Source: Thermoleophilia bacterium (lineage in GTDB: Bacteria; Actinomycetota; Thermoleophilia; Gaiellales; Gaiellaceae). From it: DNA of 7,857 nucleotides. Of this stretch, positions 1-6,554 are shown piece after piece. The stretch spans positions 1 through 7,857 of the forward strand of contig JAICVP010000095.1 in NCBI GenBank assembly GCA_025935275.1, written 5' to 3'. The notes under the pieces were generated by a model. That model had not been told where the DNA came from. It made no database searches and saw only the letters and a list, made by a program, of their open reading frames with translations. A program made the position numbers and the translations under genes. Every line of letters starts with the position of its first letter. Positions within the stretch are counted from its first letter, which is position 1.

Positions 1-816
1 ATGTCGCAGCGGCGGAGCTATATCGCGGCGGCCGAGCTGGACGGGCACATCTATGCGGCCGGCGGGATGGTGGGGGAGACCGGGCGCTTCCTCTCCGTCT
101 TCCAGCGCTTCGACCCGGCCGCGAACGACTGGGTCACCCTGCGCCCGCTCCCCGATCCGACCCGCGCGGCGGCGGGGGCCGCGCTGGACGGCAAGGTCTA
201 CGTCTTCGGCGGCCAGGTCGCCGATGGCGTCACCGACCGCGTCCTGGCCTACGACGTCGACCACGGCGAGTGGGAAGACCGCGCGCCGCTCCCGCGGCCG
301 CTCTTCAACGAGGCGGCCGTGGTGATGGACGGGAAGATCTATGTCCTCGGCGGCTTCAGCGGCGGGAAGGAACTCGCGAGCGTCTACGTCTACGACCCGG
401 CCTCCGATTCGTGGTCGGAGTCGGCGCCGATGCCGATCCCCAACCACACCTTCGGCGCGGTCGCGTTCGACGGGCGGATCTGGACGTTCGGCGGCCGGCG
501 CGGGGAGGAGACCCTGCGAGACGTCTTCATCTTCGACCCGGCGGCCGAGAAGTGGACCGAGGGCCCCGAGATGCCGAAGCCGATGGAGCTGAACGGGACG
601 GCGGCGTGGGGATCCGAGATCCACACCGTCTGGGAACACACGTACCAGATCTACGACGCCGAGACCGGAGAGTGGTCGCAAGGGCCAGAGCCGCTCGTCG
701 CCAGGCACGGACTCAAGGCGTTCGCGATCGACGGCACCCTCTACGCCGTGGGCGGCTGTACCACCGAGTTGCACGACTCACAGGTAGTAGAGGCGCGAAA
801 TATCGCAATCCGCTAA
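1..816 (+). CDS. Kelch-repeat beta-propeller protein, probably N-terminally cut by the window edge
   Basis: The 271-residue product is built almost wholly of kelch repeats, each with a DG-x-(I/V)-Y-x-x-GG core followed by a Y-D-P…W strand. The di-glycines are at residues 21-22, 70-71, 117-118, 164-165 and 251-252, and the paired Trp at 44, 91, 138, 185 and 225. The 47-49 residue spacing fits the blades of a six-bladed propeller. The blade around 199-225 is degenerate, with W211-E212 where GG is expected. There is no signal peptide or membrane segment. Kelch propellers usually bind proteins or sugars, and some are enzymes; nothing here identifies a ligand or catalytic site, so the function is unknown. 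The frame is open from base 1. MSQRR resembles the loop after a W-x-x-L-x-P-M strand, so the ATG at base 1 may be internal and the true start upstream. The stop TAA at 814-816 lies 90 bases before the peptide transporter; a functional link is unproven. Confidence 0.85.
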   Translation: MSQRRSYIAAAELDGHIYAAGGMVGETGRFLSVFQRFDPAANDWVTLRPLPDPTRAAAGAALDGKVYVFGGQVADGVTDRVLAYDVDHGEWEDRAPLPRPLFNEAAVVMDGKIYVLGGFSGGKELASVYVYDPASDSWSESAPMPIPNHTFGAVAFDGRIWTFGGRRGEETLRDVFIFDPAAEKWTEGPEMPKPMELNGTAAWGSEIHTVWEHTYQIYDAETGEWSQGPEPLVARHGLKAFAIDGTLYAVGGCTTELHDSQVVEARNIAIR

Positions 817-849
817 CTTTCCGCCGCCCAGGTGCGTCTAAGCATCTGG

Positions 850-881
850 TTGGCCGCTCGGGCGTAAGCGCGTGCGGCCGG
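850..881 (+). repeat. Inverted repeat between the kelch gene and oppA
   Basis: GGCCGC at 852-857 is the exact reverse complement of GCGGCC at 874-879. Two T-G wobble pairs could extend the stem to 850-857/874-881, around a 16-base loop. There is no T-tract after it, so it is not a typical intrinsic terminator. It could be a weak 3' end for the kelch transcript, part of the oppA leader, or chance in GC-rich DNA. I see no convincing -35/-10 pair for oppA in this 90-base gap. Confidence 0.3.
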
Positions 882-891
882 GTACGTACCC
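880..891. promoter_or_regulatory. Perfect 12-bp palindrome before the oppA ribosome binding site, possible operator
   Basis: GGGTACGTACCC reads identically on both strands. It lies two bases upstream of the oppA Shine-Dalgarno sequence. A symmetric site directly before a transporter gene would suit a dimeric repressor. As RNA it cannot form a normal hairpin because it has no loop, so a DNA-binding role is the likelier reading. No regulator gene is in the window, so the role is inferred from symmetry and position only. Confidence 0.3.
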
Positions 892-893
892 AA

Positions 894-900
894 GAGGAGG
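894..900 (+). promoter_or_regulatory. Strong ribosome binding site fixing the GTG start of oppA
   Basis: GAGGAGG at 894-900 is a near-ideal Shine-Dalgarno sequence, 6 bases before the GTG at 907. It supports the GTG start, and the resulting protein begins with a correct lipoprotein signal peptide. It is by far the strongest ribosome binding site in the operon, which fits high production of the binding protein. Confidence 0.85.
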
Positions 901-906
901 GCAGAC

Positions 907-2571
907 GTGACAGGAAAGAGAGTGCTTCTGCTCGTTGTCGCGTTGTTCGGCGCATTCGCTCTCGCTGCTGCAGGTTGCGGTGGCGGTAACGAAGAGTCGA
1001 GCGGCGGCACGGGCAGTGGCGGCGGCGAGACGACGCCGGCCGCCAATCAAACGTTCACAATCGGTTGGGGCGCTGAGCCGCCGTCGCTGGATCCGGGTCT
1101 CGCGACCGACACGACGTCGTCCAACGTGCTTCTGAACATCATGGATCCGCTGGTCAGGCTGAACTCGGACACGCTTGAAGCCGTGCCGAGCCTGGCCGAG
1201 AGCTGGGATGTCAGCTCCGACGGGAAGGAAGTCACGTTCCACCTGCGGCAGGACGGCACGTGGACGAACGGCGATCCCGTCACCGCGAGCGATTTCGTCT
1301 ACTCGTGGAAGCGGACGCTGTCTCCCGAGCTGGCCGCGGACTACGCGTATCAGCTCTACGGCATCGAAGGCGCGCAGGAGTACAACGCGTGCCAGAAGAA
1401 CTGCGATGCCCTTGCGGACAAGGTCGCCGTCTCCGCGCCTGACGACTACACGCTGGTCGTCAAGCTGACGTCGCCGCAGCCGTGGTTCATCCAGCAGGCC
1501 TCGCATCACTCGTTCCTCGCCGTGAACCAGTCAGCGGTCGAGCAGTTCGGGGACAAGTGGACGGAGCCGCAGAACATCGTCACCAATGGTCCGTTCAAGC
1601 TCGCCAAGTGGGAGCACGACGCCGAGATCGACCTTGTCAAGAACGACGACTGGCGTGGCGCGGCGGACGTGAGCCTCACGAGCGTGCCGGGCAAGATCAT
1701 CGTGGACGGCACGACGCGGGTACAGGCCTTCGAGTCGGGCGAGATCGACGCGCTCGACGGCGGCGGACTTCCCCCGGACGAGATCGCTCGTCTGAAGGAG
1801 ACGCCGGAGTACGAGGCGTATCCCGCGCTGGGTACGTACTACTACGGCTTCAACATCAAGAACATCTCCGACATTCACGAGCGCCGCGCTCTGTCGCTCG
1901 CCGTGAACAGGCAGGAGATCATCGACCAGATCGCCCAGGCGGACCAGATCCCGGCAACGGGCATGTCGCCGCAGGGCATCTCTGGCTTCGACACGATCAA
2001 TCCGAACTCGCCTTGGACGCCCGCAGCTGGGGACCTCGACCAGGCGAAGGACGAGCTGTCGCAGGCCGCGAGCCCGAAGACGGACATCAACCTGTTCTTC
2101 AACGACTCGCCCGGCCACAAGGAGATCGCCACTGCCGTACAGGCGCAGTGGAAGGAGCTCGGGATCAACACCACGCTGAAGCAGCAGGAGTGGGCGCAGT
2201 ACCTCGAGTTCCTCGGCCCGCCGCCGAACGATGCGGTGGACGTGTATCGCCTCGGATGGATCTACGACTATCCGGACGCGATCAACGGGCTCGATCTCTG
2301 GACGTGCGACTCCGGCAACAACAACACGAACTTCTGCGACAAGAGCTATGACGATCTCGTCGCCGAGGCTCGCGAGACGCCGGACGACACGGCCAGGTAC
2401 GACATCTACGCGCAGCTTGAGGACAAGCTGTTCGGCCAGGACGGCCAGCTGCCCATCCTGCCGATCTACTGGTACACGTATCCGAACCTCGAGAAGCTCT
2501 CGATCAAGGACACGTTCAACATCAACCCGCTCGACCAGTTCGACCTCACCCAGGTGACGGTGAAGGGCTAG
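907..2571 (+). CDS. oppA: Oligopeptide ABC transporter, substrate-binding lipoprotein (family 5, OppA-like)
   Basis: This is the extracytoplasmic receptor that captures peptides and hands them to the OppBC channel. The 554 residues are normal for the family. Residues 1-23 form a lipoprotein signal peptide: basic GKR, a hydrophobic core, then L-A-A-A-G before Cys24, the predicted lipidated residue. The lipobox is slightly off consensus, with Ala rather than Leu at -3. A Gly/Ser/Glu-rich linker runs to about residue 45. The family 5 fold follows, with hallmarks such as the EPPSLDP segment, FHLRQDGTW with NGDPVTASDFVYSWKR, VTNGPFKL, and a late YWYTYP segment. The wording of these motifs is closer to OppA than to DppA or nickel/heme receptors, so peptides are the likely ligand; this is inference. 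Four Cys in the mature part (162/166 and 467/477) could form two disulfides. It is first in the oppABCDF order and separated from oppB by a strong hairpin. Confidence 0.92.
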   Translation: MTGKRVLLLVVALFGAFALAAAGCGGGNEESSGGTGSGGGETTPAANQTFTIGWGAEPPSLDPGLATDTTSSNVLLNIMDPLVRLNSDTLEAVPSLAESWDVSSDGKEVTFHLRQDGTWTNGDPVTASDFVYSWKRTLSPELAADYAYQLYGIEGAQEYNACQKNCDALADKVAVSAPDDYTLVVKLTSPQPWFIQQASHHSFLAVNQSAVEQFGDKWTEPQNIVTNGPFKLAKWEHDAEIDLVKNDDWRGAADVSLTSVPGKIIVDGTTRVQAFESGEIDALDGGGLPPDEIARLKETPEYEAYPALGTYYYGFNIKNISDIHERRALSLAVNRQEIIDQIAQADQIPATGMSPQGISGFDTINPNSPWTPAAGDLDQAKDELSQAASPKTDINLFFNDSPGHKEIATAVQAQWKELGINTTLKQQEWAQYLEFLGPPPNDAVDVYRLGWIYDYPDAINGLDLWTCDSGNNNTNFCDKSYDDLVAEARETPDDTARYDIYAQLEDKLFGQDGQLPILPIYWYTYPNLEKLSIKDTFNINPLDQFDLTQVTVKG

Positions 2572-2590
2572 TCGAGCAAGCAGGACCTAA

Positions 2591-2626
2591 GGGATGGGCG
2601 GGGCGCTACGGCGCCCCGCCCGCCCT
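2591..2626 (+). terminator. UACG-tetraloop hairpin between oppA and oppB (mRNA stabiliser or partial terminator)
   Basis: GGGCGGGGCGC at 2596-2606 pairs perfectly with 2611-2621, giving 11 bp around the loop TACG at 2607-2610. A C-G closing pair makes this a C(UACG)G loop, a member of the very stable UNCG class. A wobble pair, one mismatch and three more pairs can extend it to 2591-2626. The downstream bases are CTGATTTCGC, with no T-run, so full intrinsic termination is doubtful. By analogy with hairpins after binding-protein genes in other ABC importer operons (malE-malF is the classic case), it probably protects oppA mRNA from 3' decay and lowers oppBCDF expression. Confidence 0.75.
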
Positions 2627-2681
2627 GATTTCGCTTCGTCGTTGCGAACTGACCCCAATCGGGTAAACAATTCAGAACTAG

Positions 2682-3620
2682 ATGGCGACGTTCATCATCC
2701 GCAGGATCATCTGGACGATTCCGGTCATCCTGCTGGTCATCTTCATGACGTTCGTGATGATGAAGCAGATCGGCGGCAATCCTTTCCGCAAGACCGAGCG
2801 CAACGTGCCGCCGGCGATCCAGGCGAACCTCGAGCGGAAGTTCAACCTCGACAAGCCCTGGTACCAGCAGTACGTCTATTACGTGAAGGACGTCGCGACG
2901 TTCGACCTCGGTCCTTCGATGTCGCAGCGCACGCGCACGGTCAACGACATCATCAAGGACGGGTTCCCGAAGTCCTTGAAGCTCGGCCTCCTCGCCTTCC
3001 TCTGGGCGGTGATCCTCGGTATTCCATTAGGCGTCCTGGCCGCGCTCAAGCCGAACTCGATCTTCGACTACTTCGCGATGTTCTTCTCGACGATCGGCTT
3101 CGCCTTACCGAGCTTCTTCGTCGCCACGCTGCTCATCTACTACGTGGCGCTGAAATGGGGTCTCGTGCCCACGAACGGGTGGCCGCAGGGGTTCCTCGAG
3201 TTCGACGACCGCGTGATCCTGCCCTCGTTCGCGCTCGGCCTGTTCCCGATGGCCTACTTCGCGCGCCTGGTCCGCGGCTCGATGCTCGAGACCATGCAGC
3301 AGGACTACGTGCGCACGGCGAGGGCTAAGGGGTTGACGTACAGGCGCGTCGTCGGGCTGCACGTGCTCCGCAACTCGCTGATTCCGGCCGTGACGGCGAC
3401 CGCGCCGCTCCTCGGCCTCATCATCACGGGCACCTTCATCATCGAGATCATCTTCTCGATCCCGGGCATCGGCCGCTACTTCATCAACTCCGTCTTCAAC
3501 CGGGACTTCTCCGTCGTGATGGGGATCACCGTGCTCACATCGCTGATCATCATCATCGCGAACCTCTTCGTGGACATCATGTACGGCATCCTCGACCCGA
3601 GAACGAGGGACGTCCGCTGA
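2682..3620 (+). CDS. oppB: Oligopeptide ABC transporter permease (OppB-like)
   Basis: This is one of the two membrane subunits that form the peptide channel. The 312 residues match the family length. TM1 is at about 9-29, followed by a long external loop with the PWYQQYVYY…FDLGPSM region typical of OppB/DppB. More helices lie at about 101-121, 131-155, 178-197, 236-254 and 280-302. The EAA coupling loop that docks on an ATPase is DYVRTARAKG at 208-217, followed by the HVLRNSLIP segment. The EIIFSIPGIG signature is at 255-264. The ATG at 2682 gives the standard family N-terminus, yet no Shine-Dalgarno sequence precedes it. An AT-rich patch at 2664-2671 could hold a poor -10 (AACAAT), which would give a nearly leaderless transcript; this is speculative. 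The TGA stop overlaps the ATG of oppC by one base. Confidence 0.93.
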   Translation: MATFIIRRIIWTIPVILLVIFMTFVMMKQIGGNPFRKTERNVPPAIQANLERKFNLDKPWYQQYVYYVKDVATFDLGPSMSQRTRTVNDIIKDGFPKSLKLGLLAFLWAVILGIPLGVLAALKPNSIFDYFAMFFSTIGFALPSFFVATLLIYYVALKWGLVPTNGWPQGFLEFDDRVILPSFALGLFPMAYFARLVRGSMLETMQQDYVRTARAKGLTYRRVVGLHVLRNSLIPAVTATAPLLGLIITGTFIIEIIFSIPGIGRYFINSVFNRDFSVVMGITVLTSLIIIIANLFVDIMYGILDPRTRDVR

Positions 3621-4591
3621 TGGCCGTCGACCGGCGAGAAGCCGCCATTCCGGTCGCCGCCCCTCCGGCGACCACCGAGCACGCCGCCGGCGCTGCGATC
3701 CGGCAGTCGAGCCTCTGGCAGGACGCCTGGCGGCGCTTCCTCCAGAACAAGGGCGCTGTCGTCGCCGCCATCGTCTTCATCCTCATGTGCCTCTACTGCC
3801 TCCTCATCCCGGGCTTCTGGAAGATCCCCGGGATCTGGACGTCGCTCAAGGACTACGACCCGAACGCCGTCGACTTCTCGCAGTCCTACGCCGGCTTCAG
3901 CCTCGACCACCCGTTCTCGACCGACAAGTTCGGCCGCGACCTCTTCGCACGGGTCGCTCAGGGCGGTCAGATCTCGATCGCCATCGGTTTCGCCGCCACC
4001 TTCATGATTCTCGTCATCGGCGTCGTCTACGGCTCGATCTCGGGCTTCGTCGGCGGCAGGGTGGACAACGGGATGATGCGCTTCCTCGATGCGCTCTACG
4101 GGCTTCCGTACCTTCCGTTCGCGATCATCACGACGCAGATCCTGAGCCCGTCGGGGTCCGTCAGCGTGTGGACGATGGTCGTCGCGCTGACGATCGCGAG
4201 CTGGTTCACCGCTGCGCGCGTCGTCCGCGGCCAGGTGATCACCCTGAAGGAGAACGACTACGTCCGTGCCGCCAAGGCGGTGGGAGCGCGCTGGTACCGA
4301 GTGCTCGCGCGTCACCTCTTGCCGAACACCCTCGGGATCCTCGTCATCGCGATCTTCCTCGAGCTCCCCGGAGTCGTCCTCGGCGAGGCGTTCCTCTCCT
4401 TCATCGGCCTCGGCATCAACCCGCCGACGGCCTCTTGGGGCTCGATCGCGCAGGACGGCCGTGAGGCGTACCGCCTCCATCCGGAAGTGCTCTTCATCCC
4501 GTGTCTCGCGATCGCCACGCTCGTGCTCTGCGCGAACTTCATCGCTGACGGCCTCCGCGACGCACTCGATCCGCGCACGCGGGAGACCTAA
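3620..4591 (+). CDS. oppC: Oligopeptide ABC transporter permease (OppC-like)
   Basis: This is the second channel subunit, pairing with OppB. The 323 residues begin with a cytoplasmic tail of about 45 residues that is Ala/Pro-rich, then the SLWQDAWRRFLQNKGA stretch typical of the OppC N-terminal domain. TM1 is at about 47-63. The conserved T-D-x-x-GRD motif is at 101-107, and DALYGLPYLP follows in the core. The EAA loop is DYVRAAKAVG at 213-222 with RHLLPN after it. FLSFIGLGINPP at 258-269 and the terminal DGLRDALDPR are OppC/DppC signatures. The start shares one base with the oppB stop (TGATG), so translation is probably coupled; GAGGG at 3605-3609 is a fair ribosome binding site. The LYGLPYLP wording resembles OppC more than DppC. 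Confidence 0.93.
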   Translation: MAVDRREAAIPVAAPPATTEHAAGAAIRQSSLWQDAWRRFLQNKGAVVAAIVFILMCLYCLLIPGFWKIPGIWTSLKDYDPNAVDFSQSYAGFSLDHPFSTDKFGRDLFARVAQGGQISIAIGFAATFMILVIGVVYGSISGFVGGRVDNGMMRFLDALYGLPYLPFAIITTQILSPSGSVSVWTMVVALTIASWFTAARVVRGQVITLKENDYVRAAKAVGARWYRVLARHLLPNTLGILVIAIFLELPGVVLGEAFLSFIGLGINPPTASWGSIAQDGREAYRLHPEVLFIPCLAIATLVLCANFIADGLRDALDPRTRET

Positions 4592-4594
4592 GTC

Positions 4595-5614
4595 GTGGCG
4601 CTTGTAGAGGTCAACGACCTCAAGACGCACTTCTTCACCCGGGAGGGCGTCGTGCAGGCGGTGGACGGCATCAGCTTCGCGCTGGAGAAGGGAAAGACCC
4701 TCGGCATCGTCGGCGAGTCCGGGTGCGGCAAGTCGGTCACCGCCCTCTCGATCATGGGGCTCATCCCGAAGCCGCCGGCGAAGATCGTGGGCGGCGAGGT
4801 CCTCTTCGACGGCAAGGACCTGACGAAGTTGTCGGAGCACGAGATGCAGCACATTCGCGGCAACGAGGTCGCGATGATCTTCCAGGACCCGATGACCTCG
4901 CTGAACCCGACGCTCAAGATCGGGACGCAGATCACGGAGACCATCCTCGCGCACCGCGACGTCTCGAAGCAGCAGGCCCGGAAGCGCGCAGTTGAGCTCC
5001 TCCAGGAGGTCGGCATCCCGCGCGCCGCCGAGCGCCTGGACGACTATCCGCACCGTTTCTCCGGTGGCATGAGGCAGCGCGTCATGATCGCGATCGCGCT
5101 CTCGTGCAGCCCGCGCCTCTTGATCGCGGACGAGCCGACCACCGCGCTCGACGTGACGATCCAGGCCCAGATCCTCGATCTGCTCGACCAGCTTCGGCAG
5201 GAGCACGACATGGCCATGATCCTCATCACCCACGACATGGGCGTCGTGGCCGAAACCGCGGACGACGTGATCATCATGTACGCCGGCCAGATCGTGGAGC
5301 AGGCCTCGGGCTACGAGCTCTTCGACAACCCGGAGCACCCCTACACCGAGGCCCTGCTGGGCGCGCTGCCTCAGCTCGAGGGGGACGAAAGGGAGATCCG
5401 GGAAGGCCGCCTGACGGCGATCCCCGGCCGTCCGCCGGACCTCGTCAACCCGCCGGAGGCCTGCCGCTTCGCGGCGCGCTGCCCGTACTCGGACTCCGGC
5501 GACAACTGCTCGACCGTCGAGCCGCAGCTTCGTGAGATCCGCCCGGGCCACTGGGTCCGGACGGCGCATCCCGCGAGCGAGCGCTCCGGCGAGCGCCAGA
5601 CGGTGAACGCATGA
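4595..5614 (+). CDS. oppD: Oligopeptide ABC transporter ATP-binding protein (OppD-like)
   Basis: This is a cytoplasmic ATPase that, with OppF, drives peptide import. The 339 residues are normal. Walker A GESGCGKS is at 40-47, Q-loop Gln97, signature FSGGMRQR at 155-162, Walker B LLIADE at 175-180 with catalytic Glu180, D-loop ALD at 184-186, and switch His213. All catalytic residues are intact. The C-terminal oligopeptide-transporter domain has IPGRPPDLVNPP, then Cys290, Cys296 and Cys305. Family members often carry a fourth Cys in a HWVxC-like segment, reported as part of an iron-sulfur site in some homologues; here that segment is HWVRT with Thr323. Translation starts at GTG, three bases after the oppC stop, with GGGAG at 4581-4585 as ribosome binding site. 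DppD is an equally plausible name on ATPase sequence alone. Confidence 0.93.
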   Translation: MALVEVNDLKTHFFTREGVVQAVDGISFALEKGKTLGIVGESGCGKSVTALSIMGLIPKPPAKIVGGEVLFDGKDLTKLSEHEMQHIRGNEVAMIFQDPMTSLNPTLKIGTQITETILAHRDVSKQQARKRAVELLQEVGIPRAAERLDDYPHRFSGGMRQRVMIAIALSCSPRLLIADEPTTALDVTIQAQILDLLDQLRQEHDMAMILITHDMGVVAETADDVIIMYAGQIVEQASGYELFDNPEHPYTEALLGALPQLEGDEREIREGRLTAIPGRPPDLVNPPEACRFAARCPYSDSGDNCSTVEPQLREIRPGHWVRTAHPASERSGERQTVNA

Positions 5615-6513
5615 GCTCCGAGACGGCCTCCTCGAACGGCACCCTGCTCAAGGTCGACAACCTCGAGAAGCACTTCCCGATCCGCCGCGGCATCCTCTGG
5701 GAGAAGACCGTCGGCGCGGTCAAGGCCGTCGACGGGGTGAGCTTCGCCGTCGCCGAGGGCGAGACGCTCGGGCTGGTCGGCGAGTCGGGCTCGGGCAAGT
5801 CGACGACCGGCTACTGCATCCTCCAGCTCGTCAAGCCGACCTCGGGCTCCATCAACTTCATGGGCAAGGAGCTGACCGAGCTCGGCCGCGAGGACCTGCG
5901 CAGGATGCGGCGCGAGATGCAGATCGTCTTTCAGGACCCCTACGCGTCGCTCGATCCCCGGATGACCGTCGGCGGCATCGTCGCCGAGCCGCTCGAGGTG
6001 CACGGGATCGGCACGCGGCGCAGTCGCGGCGAGCAGGTGCGCAAGCTCCTCGACATCGTCGGCTTCAACCCGAACTTCACCAACCGCTACCCGCACGAGT
6101 TCTCGGGCGGGCAGCGGCAGCGCATCGGCGTCGCGCGGGCGCTCGCGCTGAACCCGAAGCTGATCGTCTGCGACGAGCCCGTCTCGGCGCTCGACGTCTC
6201 GATCCAGGCGCAGATCCTCAACCTCCTGAAGGACCTGCAGCGCGACTTCGGGCTCACCTATCTCTTCATCTCCCACGACCTGGCCGTCGTGCGGACGATG
6301 AGCGACCGGATCGCGGTCATGAACCAGGGCAAGCTCGTCGAGGTCGGCACCGCCGAGCAGGTCTACCACGAGCCCAAGGACGAGTACACGAAGGCCCTGT
6401 TCGCCGCCGTGCCCGTCCCCGACCCGCATCGCCAGCGGGAGCGGAAGGCCGAGCGCGCGAGACTCCGTGCGGAGTCGCGCGCCGAGTCGGGCGACGGCGC
6501 AGTCACGGCCTAG
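5611..6513 (+). CDS. oppF: Oligopeptide ABC transporter ATP-binding protein (OppF-like), short C-terminus
   Basis: This is the partner ATPase of OppD. The N-terminus has the OppF-type HFPIRRGILWEKTVGAVKAV segment, in which an insert precedes the first strand. Walker A GESGSGKS is at 57-64, Q-loop Gln108, signature FSGGQRQR at 164-171, Walker B LIVCDE at 184-189 with Glu189, D-loop ALD at 193-195, and His222. The ATPase core is complete. At 300 residues it is shorter than most OppF/DppF proteins. After the AAVPVPDP segment (265-272) the usual PSPxNPPxGC…C domain is absent, replaced by an Arg/Glu/Ala-rich tail at 274-300. Its ATG overlaps the oppD stop by four bases (ATGA), which indicates translational coupling. 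No terminator follows, so read-through into the next gene is possible. Confidence 0.92.
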   Translation: MSSETASSNGTLLKVDNLEKHFPIRRGILWEKTVGAVKAVDGVSFAVAEGETLGLVGESGSGKSTTGYCILQLVKPTSGSINFMGKELTELGREDLRRMRREMQIVFQDPYASLDPRMTVGGIVAEPLEVHGIGTRRSRGEQVRKLLDIVGFNPNFTNRYPHEFSGGQRQRIGVARALALNPKLIVCDEPVSALDVSIQAQILNLLKDLQRDFGLTYLFISHDLAVVRTMSDRIAVMNQGKLVEVGTAEQVYHEPKDEYTKALFAAVPVPDPHRQRERKAERARLRAESRAESGDGAVTA

Positions 6514-6554
6514 CGTCGATACTGGCCTAACCTCGCGGCTCGGCTATCGTCAGA

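Noticed and set aside
814..819. TAACTT as a -10 for oppA
   Set aside because: It overlaps the kelch stop codon, and no -35-like hexamer lies 16-18 bases upstream.
838..1509. A 223-codon - strand open frame covering the oppA promoter region and signal peptide
   Set aside because: Arg/Val-rich shadow without recognisable domains. It would cross the gap and the true oppA start.
1830..1841. A near copy (first 10 of 12 bases) of the oppA-upstream palindrome inside oppA
   Set aside because: It encodes Gly-Thr-Tyr with ordinary codons and is not symmetric at its end, so a chance match in coding sequence is the simpler reading.
2594..3328. A 244-codon + strand frame that would fill the oppA-oppB gap
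   Set aside because: It begins inside the hairpin and runs out of frame through oppB as His/Arg/Asp-rich sequence; the oppB frame is clearly the real one.
3476..5569. A 697-codon open frame on the - strand, antisense to the end of oppB, oppC and oppD
   Set aside because: Its product is a low-complexity Arg/Asp/Glu/Val-rich chain with no domain. The + strand carries three textbook transporter genes here. Long antisense frames are expected where third codon positions are mostly G/C.
5371..6429. A 352-codon - strand open frame antisense to oppD/oppF
   Set aside because: Same Arg/Asp/Leu-rich shadow composition, no motif or ribosome binding site; the + strand ATPase motifs are unambiguous.
6507..6529. 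Direct repeat GGCCTA flanking the oppF stop codon
   Set aside because: Only six bases, no pairing or larger context; it is too short to mean anything in GC-rich DNA.
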